NCBI GenBank assembly: GCA_020434345.1
Contig: JAGRAZ010000004.1
Coordinates: 1-58,741 of the forward strand
Direction of reading: 5' to 3'
DNA: 58,741 nucleotides
DNA from: Bdellovibrionales bacterium
Lineage (GTDB): Bacteria; Bdellovibrionota_G; JALEGL01; JAGRMV01
In this document: positions 7,847-15,487 of the stretch, in pieces
Numbering within the stretch: position 1 is the stretch's first letter
Layout: every line of letters begins with the position of its first letter
Position numbers and translations under genes: made by a program
Notes under the pieces: generated by a model
Databases searched by the model: none
What the model was told of the DNA's origin: nothing
The model's input: the letters and a program-made list of their open reading frames with translations, nothing else

Positions 7847-9340
7847 GTGAGATTCTTCTTTGCTTCTTTTCCTGTATTTCTTTGTATCGCACCTTTTGTT
7901 TTCGCGCAAACGTTCATTGACGTAGAAAAAGAACCATTTGTTGTTAAGACGTTCCAAGCCGGAGGTCGAATACGTCACATTACTTTGGAGCAAGTAACCC
8001 CCAGTCCAGCAAAAGAGATTGTTGTGTATGCAAGAAAAGGAGCTTTTCCGAATTGGGTCGGCGAAATTTCAATTTATGAAGGTGATGCATCCCATCGAAG
8101 CATCAAGAAGCACTCAAGCCTTCGCTTGCCTGACGAAACCATTTATTATGGTTTCTTAGTGTATCGTGAAATATCACAACTTATACTTGTTTTACCCCAT
8201 CAGATTCAAATCATTCCTTTCGAAAACCATGCATGGAATCAAGAGAAAAAAAGTGTTTTCGAACTTCAAGGGTTAACAATGCCCTGGGCAAAATCTACTG
8301 CAGTCCCTTTTCAACCGCTGCTTGAGAATCAACAAGCATCACAGGTTTGGATTCCAACCATACAGGGGTATCAGACCTTTTATATGAACGAGAAAAGTAT
8401 TACTAAAGGGGAATTCATCTCCCTTTATCCAAAATCATTTTATCGATCTTCTTATGATTTACTTCCTTTTGAAATGTCGTATTGGTTTCAAAATATTTAT
8501 TGGTATCCTAAAATTTATGCTGGATCTCTGGATGGAAAAAATGAAATTCTTTTTTCACCTTGGATGGATGAAATAGATATTGTTGCAAAAAAAGATCAAA
8601 ACAAACTCACATCCCACTATTTTAAAATTTTATCAGAAAAAGAACGTGATGACGGTGTTCACTATTTGATCAATGAGCCTATTGATTTGAACAACGACGG
8701 AAGAACAGATTTTTTGATCAACAAATTTCAAGGAACAGGCACGAGCTTTCGATCAAAATCAGTTTATTATTTAACTGATGAAAAAGGTAAAATCCCTGCA
8801 AAAGGAAAAACCGTACCCATGCCAAAGAAAAAAATTGCAGGTGCTTTGGTACGAGATATCACCAAAAACGGTAAACAGGATTTTGTCATGGTTTCTTCAC
8901 TGATGAACGTATGGTCCATGATTCGAGCTCTTACGAAAAAGCAGGTGTTATTATCCTTTGATATGTACCTTTTTAAGGATGACCAAACTGATTATGATTT
9001 TGACCATCCAGATGTTACACGTGAAATTCTTTTTGATTTTAGTCTTCAAGATTTTTTTATCGACGGTATTTTACCAACCTTAGAAGGGGATTATAATGGA
9101 GATGGGTACCCTGATGTTATGTATGCCACCAACCCTAGAGAGCTAACGTTCTTGATACAAAAGCCCAAAGACAAAGACCTTTTTGATGCCGTACCTTCAG
9201 GACTCTACCAAGTAGACATCCCAAAAAAGTATCGTGTAGGAGATTGTACAGGGGATGGAAAGTCCGATTTGGTGTTTTTCAGCACACGTGCAAATGAAAA
9301 TGATCAATTTAAGGTATTGATTAATAAGGGCATGCTCTAA
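7847..9340 (+). CDS. Secreted FG-GAP/VCBS-repeat protein, function unknown
   Basis: 497 aa from the GTG at 7847, which gives a clear signal peptide (MRFFFASFPVFLCIAPFVFA, cleavage before QTF). A TTG at 7781 would add 22 residues and run into deoC; I prefer the GTG, though neither has a strong ribosome site. Four Asp-rich FG-GAP-type loops are visible: LNNDGRTDFLI, ITKNGKQDFVMV, YNGDGYPDVMY and CTGDGKSDLVFF. Such loops bind calcium in beta-propeller proteins of the integrin-alpha type. The protein is probably periplasmic, surface-bound or secreted. The propeller looks incomplete by motif count, with the N-terminal half lacking clear loops. No enzymatic motif is recognised, and neighbours give no functional hint. 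Confidence 0.82.
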   Translation: MRFFFASFPVFLCIAPFVFAQTFIDVEKEPFVVKTFQAGGRIRHITLEQVTPSPAKEIVVYARKGAFPNWVGEISIYEGDASHRSIKKHSSLRLPDETIYYGFLVYREISQLILVLPHQIQIIPFENHAWNQEKKSVFELQGLTMPWAKSTAVPFQPLLENQQASQVWIPTIQGYQTFYMNEKSITKGEFISLYPKSFYRSSYDLLPFEMSYWFQNIYWYPKIYAGSLDGKNEILFSPWMDEIDIVAKKDQNKLTSHYFKILSEKERDDGVHYLINEPIDLNNDGRTDFLINKFQGTGTSFRSKSVYYLTDEKGKIPAKGKTVPMPKKKIAGALVRDITKNGKQDFVMVSSLMNVWSMIRALTKKQVLLSFDMYLFKDDQTDYDFDHPDVTREILFDFSLQDFFIDGILPTLEGDYNGDGYPDVMYATNPRELTFLIQKPKDKDLFDAVPSGLYQVDIPKKYRVGDCTGDGKSDLVFFSTRANENDQFKVLINKGML

Positions 9341-9345
9341 TCCGC

Positions 9346-9374
9346 TTGTGTAGTCTTTTAAGTATTGCTATAAG
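9346..9374 (+). promoter_or_regulatory. sigma70-type promoter for bolA with extended -10
   Basis: TTGTGT (9346-9351), a 17-bp spacer and TATAAG (9369-9374), with a TG one base upstream of the -10 (TGCTATAAG). The bolA ATG is at 9383, only 8 nt beyond the -10, and no Shine-Dalgarno is visible. A start of transcription about 7 nt after the -10 would make the bolA mRNA leaderless or nearly so. Confidence 0.6.
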
Positions 9375-9382
9375 CCTTATCG

Positions 9383-9652
9383 ATGTGGTCCAAAGAAAAA
9401 ATTCAAAGTGTTATTCAAGGTGCGCTTGCAGGCGCACAAATCACTGTTACAGACCTAACAGGTACTTCAGATCATTTTCAAGTTCTGATTGTTACAGATG
9501 AATTTGAAGGACTTTCATCCATTCAAAGACACCGAAAAGTATATGATATTTTGGGAAGTGATGTTGGCGGTGCGATACATGCATTGAGCTTGAAGACATA
9601 TACACATCAACAGTGGAAAAAAATACATGAGGAGGTTCAAAATCATGGATGA
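9383..9652 (+). CDS. bolA: BolA family protein
   Basis: 89 aa, full length for the family. The BolA fold is recognised from IQSVIQGALAGAQITVTDLTGTSDHFQVLIVTDEFEGLSSIQRHRKVYDIL, with the conserved His of DHF and the SxxxRHRxVY helix, and the C-terminal IHALSLKTYT. BolA/IbaG proteins partner with monothiol CGFS glutaredoxins to handle or transfer [2Fe-2S] clusters. A CGFS glutaredoxin gene follows 124 bp downstream, which supports this role. Start choice rests on homology, since no ribosome site is visible. The last five codons and stop form the left arm of a large palindromic element. Confidence 0.93.
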   Translation: MWSKEKIQSVIQGALAGAQITVTDLTGTSDHFQVLIVTDEFEGLSSIQRHRKVYDILGSDVGGAIHALSLKTYTHQQWKKIHEEVQNHG

Positions 9653-9752
9653 ATTCTTTGTTCTCCCTCACTCGCCATCCTCGCGTAGCTATATGTACGC
9701 TCCGGTGGCTCGTTTCAGTGCGGCCTCGAATTCATCTCATCCTTTTGAACCT
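9633..9752. repeat. Palindromic element A (bolA-grxD), core shared with element B
   Basis: Left arm 9633-9656 and right arm 9728-9752 are inverted copies: AGGTTCAAAA plus GATGAATTC pair exactly (19 bp), separated by a 5/6-nt mismatched patch. The left arm covers the last codons and stop of bolA. The 71-nt core (9657-9727) starts TTTGTTCTC, has TCGCGTA with TGTACGCTCCG in the middle and ends TGCGGCCTC. Inside it GCGTA (9683-9687) can pair with TACGC (9696-9700), and GCCA with TGGC outside that. The same blocks in the same order occur in element B at 27668-27780, but B's arms are a different sequence. The core is visibly more GC-rich than its surroundings. Confidence 0.85.
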
Positions 9753-9776
9753 AACATAGAAAAATGAGGAAAAAAC

Positions 9777-10085
9777 ATGACACCAGAAACCAAAAAAAGA
9801 ATCGAAGACTTAATTCAGCAAAACAAAATCATCCTTTTTATGAAGGGTAGTAAGCTTATGCCCATGTGTGGATTTTCAGGCGCAACGGTTCAGTGTCTTG
9901 AACAAGTGGGTGCCGCATTTGAAACATTCAATGTGTTAGAGGATCCAGAAATTCGTGAAGGCATCAAGGAATTTGCAAACTGGCCCACAATTCCACAGCT
10001 TTACGTGAATCAACAGTTCGTGGGTGGTTGTGACATTGTTCGCGAAATGTATGCCACAGGTGAGCTTTCAGAACTTGTGAAGTAA
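9777..10085 (+). CDS. grxD: Monothiol glutaredoxin, Grx4/GrxD family
   Basis: 102 aa. The CGFS signature is present (C31-G-F-S), preceded by the conserved FMKG loop with its Lys and followed by WPTIPQLYVNQQFVGGCDI, which contains the cis-Pro and the glutathione-binding GGCD. Family members hold a glutathione-ligated [2Fe-2S] cluster bridged with BolA and deliver it to apo-proteins. A GAGGAAAA ribosome site precedes the ATG. Transcription may come through from bolA, but a large stem-loop element lies between the two genes and could reduce or modulate read-through. The stop lies 2 bp from the end of convergent murU. Confidence 0.95.
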   Translation: MTPETKKRIEDLIQQNKIILFMKGSKLMPMCGFSGATVQCLEQVGAAFETFNVLEDPEIREGIKEFANWPTIPQLYVNQQFVGGCDIVREMYATGELSELVK

Positions 10086-10087
10086 GG

Positions 10088-10813
10088 CTACTCTTTCATC
10101 CAAGAAAGAGGTTTGTCTGTCATTTCTTTGATGGCAAAATTGTATAAATCAATTTCGCCTGTATCGAGCCAACGCTCGCTGCTTTTGTAACCAACAATGT
10201 TTTCTTTGTTTTTGCAAAGTGGTTCAAGCAGGTGACGAACCAAACAAAATTCCTTTTCAAGTGGCATGTGTGCAAAAATATCTTTAGAAAAAATAGTAAC
10301 ACCACCAAACATGCCCATGTCATCATGGCGCGTTTTGGGTGATAAAATGCTTTCAATATTTTGATGTGCGTTTAGGTAAATTGGCGTGTACTTTTTGTTA
10401 GGATTGGGCATGATTAACAGCGTAGCAAGTGCCTTTTTCTCAATATGGTACTGATACATTCTTTGTAAATCAACATCCGTTACCACGTCACAATTCATGA
10501 CAAAGAAATGATCTTGAGAAACAAAGGCCTGCATGTTTTTAACAGCACCACCTGTACCCAATATAATTTCTTCATCAAAAGTATGTATTTCTTGGTTAAA
10601 GTCGTGCGCTGCTAAAAAATTATGAAATGTTTGGGCACCATGGTGAATATTGACAGCAATTTTTTCAATTTGTTGTGATTCAAAATAATCACACGCCCAT
10701 TCAAAAATTGTTTTGCGGCCTAAGGGGAGTAAAACCTTGGGTAACTCATCTGTTAGGGGGCGCATACGCGTGGATAGGCCTGCACAGAGAAACATCCCTT
10801 GCGATAGGTTCAT
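10088..10813 (-). CDS. murU: Sugar nucleotidyltransferase, probable N-acetylmuramate-1-phosphate uridylyltransferase
   Basis: 241 aa from the ATG at 10813. A longer GTG start at 10867 adds 18 residues unlike the family. The N-terminus MFLCAGLSTRMRPLTDELPKVLLPL is the nucleotide-binding signature of NTP_transferases; ILGTGGAVKN and FFVMNCDVVTDVD supply the metal-binding Asp. The best clue to substrate is the adjacent AmgK-type kinase gene upstream on the same strand: AmgK and MurU together turn recycled MurNAc into UDP-MurNAc in Pseudomonas. By sequence alone a mannose- or glucose-1-phosphate transferase cannot be excluded. A CTCTTTC-GAAAGAG hairpin (10091-10110) inside the gene's end could help terminate convergent grxD. 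Confidence 0.82.
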   Translation of the reverse strand: MNLSQGMFLCAGLSTRMRPLTDELPKVLLPLGRKTIFEWACDYFESQQIEKIAVNIHHGAQTFHNFLAAHDFNQEIHTFDEEIILGTGGAVKNMQAFVSQDHFFVMNCDVVTDVDLQRMYQYHIEKKALATLLIMPNPNKKYTPIYLNAHQNIESILSPKTRHDDMGMFGGVTIFSKDIFAHMPLEKEFCLVRHLLEPLCKNKENIVGYKSSERWLDTGEIDLYNFAIKEMTDKPLSWMKE

Positions 10814-10879
10814 ACATAATCTCCCAAAAGACTCCAAACAATGCTTTGTCTTTTCGTTTTGAGCCACTTGAAGATCACA

Positions 10880-11917
10880 TTATACCTCTTCAATAAGTTT
10901 TAACATGTAGGGTTTCAACACGACTTGCAGGTGTCGTAAACTATGATGAAGGCTGACAGTATCAATGGCATAGGAAAGTGCTTGCGGAACATCCTTTAAA
11001 TAATTAGGATTGTTTTTTACTTGATCAATGTACACAAATCTTCCCGCAGCTTTTAAATTTCGGTGTAAGCTCATAAGATCAAAGCGAAATAGAAACTCAT
11101 CCTTAGATAAAGATGCATCAGGTAAAGCAGGATCCAGCATCTGTTGATAGGCAAAAACGAGTTTTTCCTGAAGGCTTCGATCAATTTTTGTATATGCATC
11201 TTTTAAAAGGGAGGCGAGGTCGTAATAAACCGGTCCCAAAAGTGCATCTTGAAAGTCGATTGTGGCTTGTGTTTGATCATCCAGGATCATGAGATTTTTA
11301 GAATGGTAGTCACGATGTGTAAGTTGAGTGTCCCAAGTTGTGTAGGTGTGAGATATATTATGAAATTGTTCTTTGATTTTTACAATCTCACTCTCTTTAT
11401 ATTCAATGATTTTTTGGATGCCATACTCGATGTAGTGATCAAACTCCCAAACATACAGGTCGAAATCAAATCTTCTTTCAAGCGCAATTGACGGCGGCGT
11501 TTTTTTTGGGTTAGCGATTTTGGACAAAAGTTGAAGGCTTTGCAAAAAATATTTTTCGGGATTTTTTTGGTATACATCGATCAGTTGTGTGTCACCTAGA
11601 TCCTCAAGTAGTAAAATTCTGTTTTGGGTGTCATCAACATAGATTTCTGGCACGCGTACATCTTTAGAAATCAAAAGGTTTTGTACATCTACAAAGGGTA
11701 GGGTTGTGATTTTTCTTTGTGTGCTTTCATATTCTTCTGCCATCGATGCAGCGCCTTCAGGCATCAGCATCAATGTGCAAGTTTGGTGATCTCCATAAAG
11801 GATCCTAAAATACTCACGGCTAGAGGCGTCTCCAGCAAGGCGAAAAATTTGATAATTTTCTCCAAGAAGGTCTTTTGCTTGTTGGCTTTGTTGTACGATT
11901 TGTTCTACCGTTTTCAT
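10880..11917 (-). CDS. amgK: Anomeric N-acetylmuramate/N-acetylglucosamine kinase
   Basis: 345 aa, the usual AmgK size. The fold is an aminoglycoside phosphotransferase-type kinase: FRLAGDASSREYFRI is the AmgK-typical ATP-loop segment, ILLLEDLGDTQL the hinge, HRDYHSKNLMI the catalytic loop with the general-base Asp, and IDFQDALLGPVYYDLASLL the metal-binding loop. AmgK phosphorylates the anomeric hydroxyl of MurNAc or GlcNAc recovered from wall turnover. Its partner murU follows 66 bp downstream. The start at 11917 is preferred to a 12-residue longer one because it fits homologues. The divergent small membrane-protein gene starts 13 bp away. Confidence 0.88.
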   Translation of the reverse strand: MKTVEQIVQQSQQAKDLLGENYQIFRLAGDASSREYFRILYGDHQTCTLMLMPEGAASMAEEYESTQRKITTLPFVDVQNLLISKDVRVPEIYVDDTQNRILLLEDLGDTQLIDVYQKNPEKYFLQSLQLLSKIANPKKTPPSIALERRFDFDLYVWEFDHYIEYGIQKIIEYKESEIVKIKEQFHNISHTYTTWDTQLTHRDYHSKNLMILDDQTQATIDFQDALLGPVYYDLASLLKDAYTKIDRSLQEKLVFAYQQMLDPALPDASLSKDEFLFRFDLMSLHRNLKAAGRFVYIDQVKNNPNYLKDVPQALSYAIDTVSLHHSLRHLQVVLKPYMLKLIEEV

Positions 11918-11930
11918 TCGAAGTATTGTA

Positions 11931-12119
11931 ATGGAAACAGAGATGAGCACCAATCAAATTCTTGCCAGTATTTCTATGAGTTTGCTGGGGTTATGTATTC
12001 TGATGGCAGTGCTCGTTTTTTTGCTCAAACCAACACCTAAAGTTTTGAAAATGATGGCCGGTACTGCGCTAGTCAGTATATTGGCTGTTACAGTAATTAG
12101 TGTGATTTTGGTTTTATAG
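11931..12119 (+). CDS. Small two-helix membrane protein
   Basis: 62 aa, or 58 aa if the ATG at 11943 is used; that one has GGAAACAGAG upstream and is perhaps better. Two hydrophobic helices are visible (about residues 10-32 and 40-62) joined by a short basic loop KPTPKVLKMMAG. There are no cysteines in unusual positions and no recognised domain. The start lies 13 bp from the divergent amgK start, and ffh begins 57 bp after the stop. It is supported by its hydrophobic pattern and by filling the gap between two conserved genes, but it could still be a chance open frame. Confidence 0.55.
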   Translation: METEMSTNQILASISMSLLGLCILMAVLVFLLKPTPKVLKMMAGTALVSILAVTVISVILVL

Positions 12120-12176
12120 ACCATTTTTATGTATGTGACTTGCTTTTGATTCCGCCCTGTACTATAGGTTGCACCT

Positions 12177-13514
12177 ATGTTTGATCGATTAACCGATAAG
12201 GTATCCAAAACCCTAAAAAATCTTACAGGCAAAGGAAAAATTACTGAAAGTAATATTGCACAGGCAATTGCTGAGGTTCGCTTAAGTTTACTTGAAGCGG
12301 ACGTTGCATATCCCGCTGTTCAGTCCATTATAGACTCAATTCGAAAACAAGCCTTGGGTGAAGAAGTCCTTTTGGGTGTCAATCCAGAGCAACAATTTAT
12401 TAAAATATTGCATGATGAGCTCGTTCGTATGTTGGGTACTGAAACTGCTTCGATACCGTTTGCTTCAAAACCACCAACCATCATCATGCTAATGGGCTTA
12501 CAAGGTACAGGAAAAACAACAACCGCTGCCAAACTTGCAAAATATCTCCGTGATGAACAGGGCAAAATGCCACTGCTTGTGCCTGCAGATCTTTCGCGAC
12601 CTGCTGCAGTTGAGCAGTTACGTTCACTTGGAGAAGAACACGGTCTAAAAGTTTTTTCTACAAGCAAAACAAATCCAATCGAAGTTTGTACAGATGCTGT
12701 TGAAAAAGTGAAGAAACTCGAAATAGCAGCAGACACGATCATTATTGATACAGCGGGGCGACTTGCAATTGATGAAACATTAATGAAAGAGCTTCTAGAA
12801 ATACAAAAACAAACCAAACCGGACTTGGTGCTCTATGCGCTTGATGCCATGGCAGGTCAGGATGCAATTTCGGTTGCGCAAAAGTTTCATGAACAAGTTT
12901 CTTTTGATGGTGTTGTTTTAACCAAGATGGACGGGGATGCTCGTGGTGGCGCAGCGTTATCTGTTCTGCATCAAACAGGTACACCCATTTGCTTTTTAGG
13001 TATGGGTGAAAAGGTCGATGCGCTTGAAAAACTTCATCCTGAACGACTTGTGTCTCGTATTCTTGGTATGGGCGATATTGTTACATTGGTTGAAAAAGCA
13101 CAGAAGGCCATCGATGAGAAAAAGGCGCTTGAACTTTCTAAAAAACTTCGAAAAAACACATTTGACCTAGAAGATTTTCAAGAGCAGCTGAAGTCTGTGC
13201 AAAAGATGGGGTCCATGCAAGATTTGGTGGGTTTTTTGCCCGGCGGTGCGAAACTAAAACAGGCGCTGTCTGGTGGGTTACCCGAAAGAGAAATTGCCAA
13301 AACCCAAGCGATTATTTGTTCTATGACACCACAGGAAAGACGTAACCCTAAGCTTCTTAATGGTAGTCGCCGTCTACGCATCGCCCATGGTAGTGGTGTT
13401 ACTGTTGCCGATGTTAACCGTATGCTTAAACAGTTCTTGCAGGCCAAAAATATGATGAGTCGTATGACAAAGCTGGGTGCAAAAGGCATGCAGCGTGGCG
13501 GCCTTCCATTTTAA
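12177..13514 (+). CDS. ffh: Signal recognition particle protein Ffh
   Basis: 445 aa. SRP54 GTPase that binds 4.5S RNA and signal sequences on nascent chains and docks with FtsY. Domains are in the usual order: N helical bundle (1-90), G domain with GLQGTGKTTTAAKLAKYL (G1), DTAGRL (G3) and TKMDGDARGGAALS (G4), then the methionine-rich M domain with PEREIAKTQAIICSMTPQERRNP and SRRLRIAHGSG for RNA binding. The C-terminus is short, ending just after the M domain. A TACTAT hexamer at 12160-12165 lies 11 nt before the ATG, suggesting a very short leader. It heads the ffh-rpsP-khpA-rimM-trmD-rplS block. Confidence 0.98.
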   Translation: MFDRLTDKVSKTLKNLTGKGKITESNIAQAIAEVRLSLLEADVAYPAVQSIIDSIRKQALGEEVLLGVNPEQQFIKILHDELVRMLGTETASIPFASKPPTIIMLMGLQGTGKTTTAAKLAKYLRDEQGKMPLLVPADLSRPAAVEQLRSLGEEHGLKVFSTSKTNPIEVCTDAVEKVKKLEIAADTIIIDTAGRLAIDETLMKELLEIQKQTKPDLVLYALDAMAGQDAISVAQKFHEQVSFDGVVLTKMDGDARGGAALSVLHQTGTPICFLGMGEKVDALEKLHPERLVSRILGMGDIVTLVEKAQKAIDEKKALELSKKLRKNTFDLEDFQEQLKSVQKMGSMQDLVGFLPGGAKLKQALSGGLPEREIAKTQAIICSMTPQERRNPKLLNGSRRLRIAHGSGVTVADVNRMLKQFLQAKNMMSRMTKLGAKGMQRGGLPF

Positions 13515-13517
13515 TGA

Positions 13518-13583
13518 CCCTATACGCCATCATATATATGGCTATATAGGGTAAAACTTGTCAAGCCATATAAAAAAGGCTTG
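13518..13583. other. Two hairpins between ffh and rpsP
   Basis: CCCTATA-C-GCCAT (13518-13530) pairs with ATGGC-TA-TATAGGG (13538-13551), 12 bp with a small bulge. A second stem, CAAGCC (13562-13567) with GGCTTG (13578-13583), follows and overlaps the predicted -35 of rpsP. Neither is followed by a T run, so they are not classic intrinsic terminators. They may be a processing or attenuation site, or a weak terminator ahead of the internal promoter. Confidence 0.45.
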
Positions 13584-13607
13584 AAAGTGGTTTTGATTTC
13601 GTATACA
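13581..13607 (+). promoter_or_regulatory. Candidate promoter for rpsP
   Basis: TTGAAA (13581-13586), a 15-bp spacer and TATACA (13602-13607). The rpsP ATG follows 11 nt after the -10 with a pyrimidine-rich CCCCC stretch and no Shine-Dalgarno, suggesting a leader of about five bases or none. The spacer is shorter than ideal. Confidence 0.45.
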
Positions 13608-13618
13608 TACCCCCAACT

Positions 13619-13858
13619 ATGGTAACAATTCGTTTGACAAGAAAAGGTATGAAAAAAGCCCCTCAGTATCGTGTTGTGGTGGCAGATTCTCGCTATAAAA
13701 GAGATGGTCGATATTTAGAGAATGTTGGATTCTTTGATCCAAAAGAACCTAAAGCGTTGGGCAACTTGAAAAAAGATCGTATTGAGTTTTGGCTTTCAAA
13801 AGGCGCGCAGCCTTCTGAAACTGTACGAAAACTCATCAACCGTATGGCAAAAGCCTAA
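13619..13858 (+). CDS. rpsP: 30S ribosomal protein S16
   Basis: 79 aa. [41 protein letters not shown] is the unmistakable S16 N-terminus. S16 is an early-assembly protein of the small subunit. The start is fixed by homology even though no ribosome-binding site precedes it. It begins the conserved rpsP-khpA-rimM-trmD-rplS cluster that combines ribosome assembly and tRNA modification. Confidence 0.98.
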   Translation: MVTIRLTRKGMKKAPQYRVVVADSRYKRDGRYLENVGFFDPKEPKALGNLKKDRIEFWLSKGAQPSETVRKLINRMAKA

Positions 13859-13947
13859 CTAAAAAGTACTTTTTTCTAGAAAAAACAAACGTTCTTGTTC
13901 ATGATCTTTGCGACTTCACAATCATAAAGCGGAAATGGAAACTCGTT

Positions 13948-14178
13948 ATGAAAAACTTACTTGAACTCATTATCAAACAACTTGTAGATCATCCTGATGA
14001 TGTCAATATCAATGAAATTGCAGGCGAACAAACCTGTGTTTACGAACTTCGTGTAAACAAAGATGATTTAGGAAAAATTATTGGTAAACAAGGTCGCACA
14101 GCTCGTGCCATACGTACACTTTTAAGTGCTGCAGCAGTCAAAGATTCCAAGCGTGTCATGCTTGAAATCATAGACTGA
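13948..14178 (+). CDS. khpA: KH-domain RNA-binding protein KhpA
   Basis: 76 aa, full length for the YlqC/KhpA family. The single KH domain shows the GxxG loop in [16 protein letters not shown], preceded by [12 protein letters not shown]. KhpA-type proteins bind RNA and in some bacteria pair with KhpB/Jag. The conserved position between rpsP and rimM supports the call. A GGAAA about 12 nt upstream of the ATG is a possible ribosome site. The 89 bp separating it from rpsP contain no obvious element. Confidence 0.92.
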   Translation: MKNLLELIIKQLVDHPDDVNINEIAGEQTCVYELRVNKDDLGKIIGKQGRTARAIRTLLSAAAVKDSKRVMLEIID

Positions 14179-14251
14179 TAAAACTTTTGCATATCCATCT
14201 CTTGATACTAAAGATGAATTGCATCAGCACTTATGATGCTTAATCTTTATC

Positions 14252-14761
14252 ATGACAACAAAACAAAAAATCTTTGTTGGGGTTTTAGGTAAGACAAAGG
14301 GCTTACAAGGATGGATTCGTATTCATCTTCATAACCCAGACTCGGCCTTGATGACTCCGGGAACCGTTTTGCATGTTGAGAATCATCATCCCAGCGCGCT
14401 TGAAATTGAAGAAGTTTCGCATCAGGCAAAAGCTATCGTTGTACGTTTTAAAAATTTTACTGAAATTTCAAACGTTGAACCACTTGTTTCCCAAAAAATA
14501 TTTGTATATCGAGATCAACTTCCCGAACTCGATGGACAAGAGTATTATCATGTTGATTTGGAAGGCTGCACGGTTGTAGACGAAAATCAACAGCACAGAG
14601 GAAAAATCGCAAACGTGATTTCAACAAGCGCTAACGATGTACTTTCCGTTATTGATGAAAACGGTGCAGAAACACTCATTCCATTTGTCAAAGCATTTAT
14701 CGAGCGTGTCGATCTTACAAAGAAAACGGTATTTGTTACATGGCCGAAGGTGTTTTCATGA
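14252..14761 (+). CDS. rimM: Ribosome maturation factor RimM
   Basis: 169 aa. The N-terminal RimM domain begins with VGVLGKTKGLQGWIRIHLH, and the C-terminal PRC-barrel half contains ELDGQEYYHVDLEGCTVVDENQQHRGKI and LIPFVKAFIERVDLTKKTVFVTWP. RimM binds S19 and helps 16S processing and 30S head assembly. There is no Shine-Dalgarno; TTGCAT (14219-14224) and TAATCT (14241-14246) just before the ATG could form a promoter giving a near-leaderless message. The stop overlaps the trmD start (ATGA), so the two are translationally coupled. Confidence 0.94.
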   Translation: MTTKQKIFVGVLGKTKGLQGWIRIHLHNPDSALMTPGTVLHVENHHPSALEIEEVSHQAKAIVVRFKNFTEISNVEPLVSQKIFVYRDQLPELDGQEYYHVDLEGCTVVDENQQHRGKIANVISTSANDVLSVIDENGAETLIPFVKAFIERVDLTKKTVFVTWPKVFS

Positions 14762-15474
14762 GATTTGATGTCATCACACTTTTTCCTGCATCTTTTGATG
14801 CTCTATCTGTAAGTAAAATTTGGCAAACTGCTCAAGCAACAGGCAAACTCGAACTGCATACCCATCAGCTACGCGATTTTTCAACCAACAAACACAATAC
14901 TGTAGATGAACCACCCTACGGTGGCGGACCGGGCATGCTGATTTCTGTGGAGCCCTTGGTATTGGCGCTTGAATCCATACCCCGTCAGAAGCGATCAAAG
15001 GTTCTCATGCTAAGCCCACAAGGCAAAGCCTTTACACAAGACCGGGCACAAATGTGGACACAAAGCCTTGATCAACTCATTTTGGTCTGTGGTCGATATG
15101 AAGGTGTAGATGAGCGATTTATCGAAGGATGGGTGGATGAATGTATCTCCATCGGCGACTATGTGCTTTCTGGAGGGGAGCTTGCCGCAATGGTAGTGAT
15201 GGAAACCCTGTCTCGATTGATTCCCGGGGTCATAGGCGACCCAACTTCGGTAACAACCGATTCAATTCAGTCTGGAGGGCTTAAATACCCCCAGTATACG
15301 CGTCCTTCAGAGTATCGAGGCCAAAAGGTGCCTGAGGTGCTTTTGTCCGGAGATCACCAAAAGATCGAAAAATGGCGTCAAAAACAAGCTCATTTTAGGA
15401 CTTTACAAAACCGTCCAGATTTACTAAAAGAACCAGACATTTTGCCACCTCAACTTCGAGGTCAGGAAGAATAA
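14758..15474 (+). CDS. trmD: tRNA (guanine-37-N1) methyltransferase TrmD
   Basis: 238 aa from the ATG at 14758, which overlaps the rimM stop. TrmD methylates G37 next to the anticodon and prevents +1 frameshifting. The deep-trefoil-knot SAM-binding motifs are present: [25 protein letters not shown] and [29 protein letters not shown], plus YTRPSEYRG and the C-terminal [11 protein letters not shown] of the tRNA-binding domain. RimM-TrmD-RplS order is conserved across bacteria. Confidence 0.97.
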   Translation: MRFDVITLFPASFDALSVSKIWQTAQATGKLELHTHQLRDFSTNKHNTVDEPPYGGGPGMLISVEPLVLALESIPRQKRSKVLMLSPQGKAFTQDRAQMWTQSLDQLILVCGRYEGVDERFIEGWVDECISIGDYVLSGGELAAMVVMETLSRLIPGVIGDPTSVTTDSIQSGGLKYPQYTRPSEYRGQKVPEVLLSGDHQKIEKWRQKQAHFRTLQNRPDLLKEPDILPPQLRGQEE

Positions 15475-15487
15475 GGAAAGAATAGCC

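Noticed and set aside
9633-9752. Simple rho-independent terminator of bolA
   Set aside because: The arms are about 70 nt apart and no T run follows the right arm; the shared core with 27668-27780 also needs another explanation.
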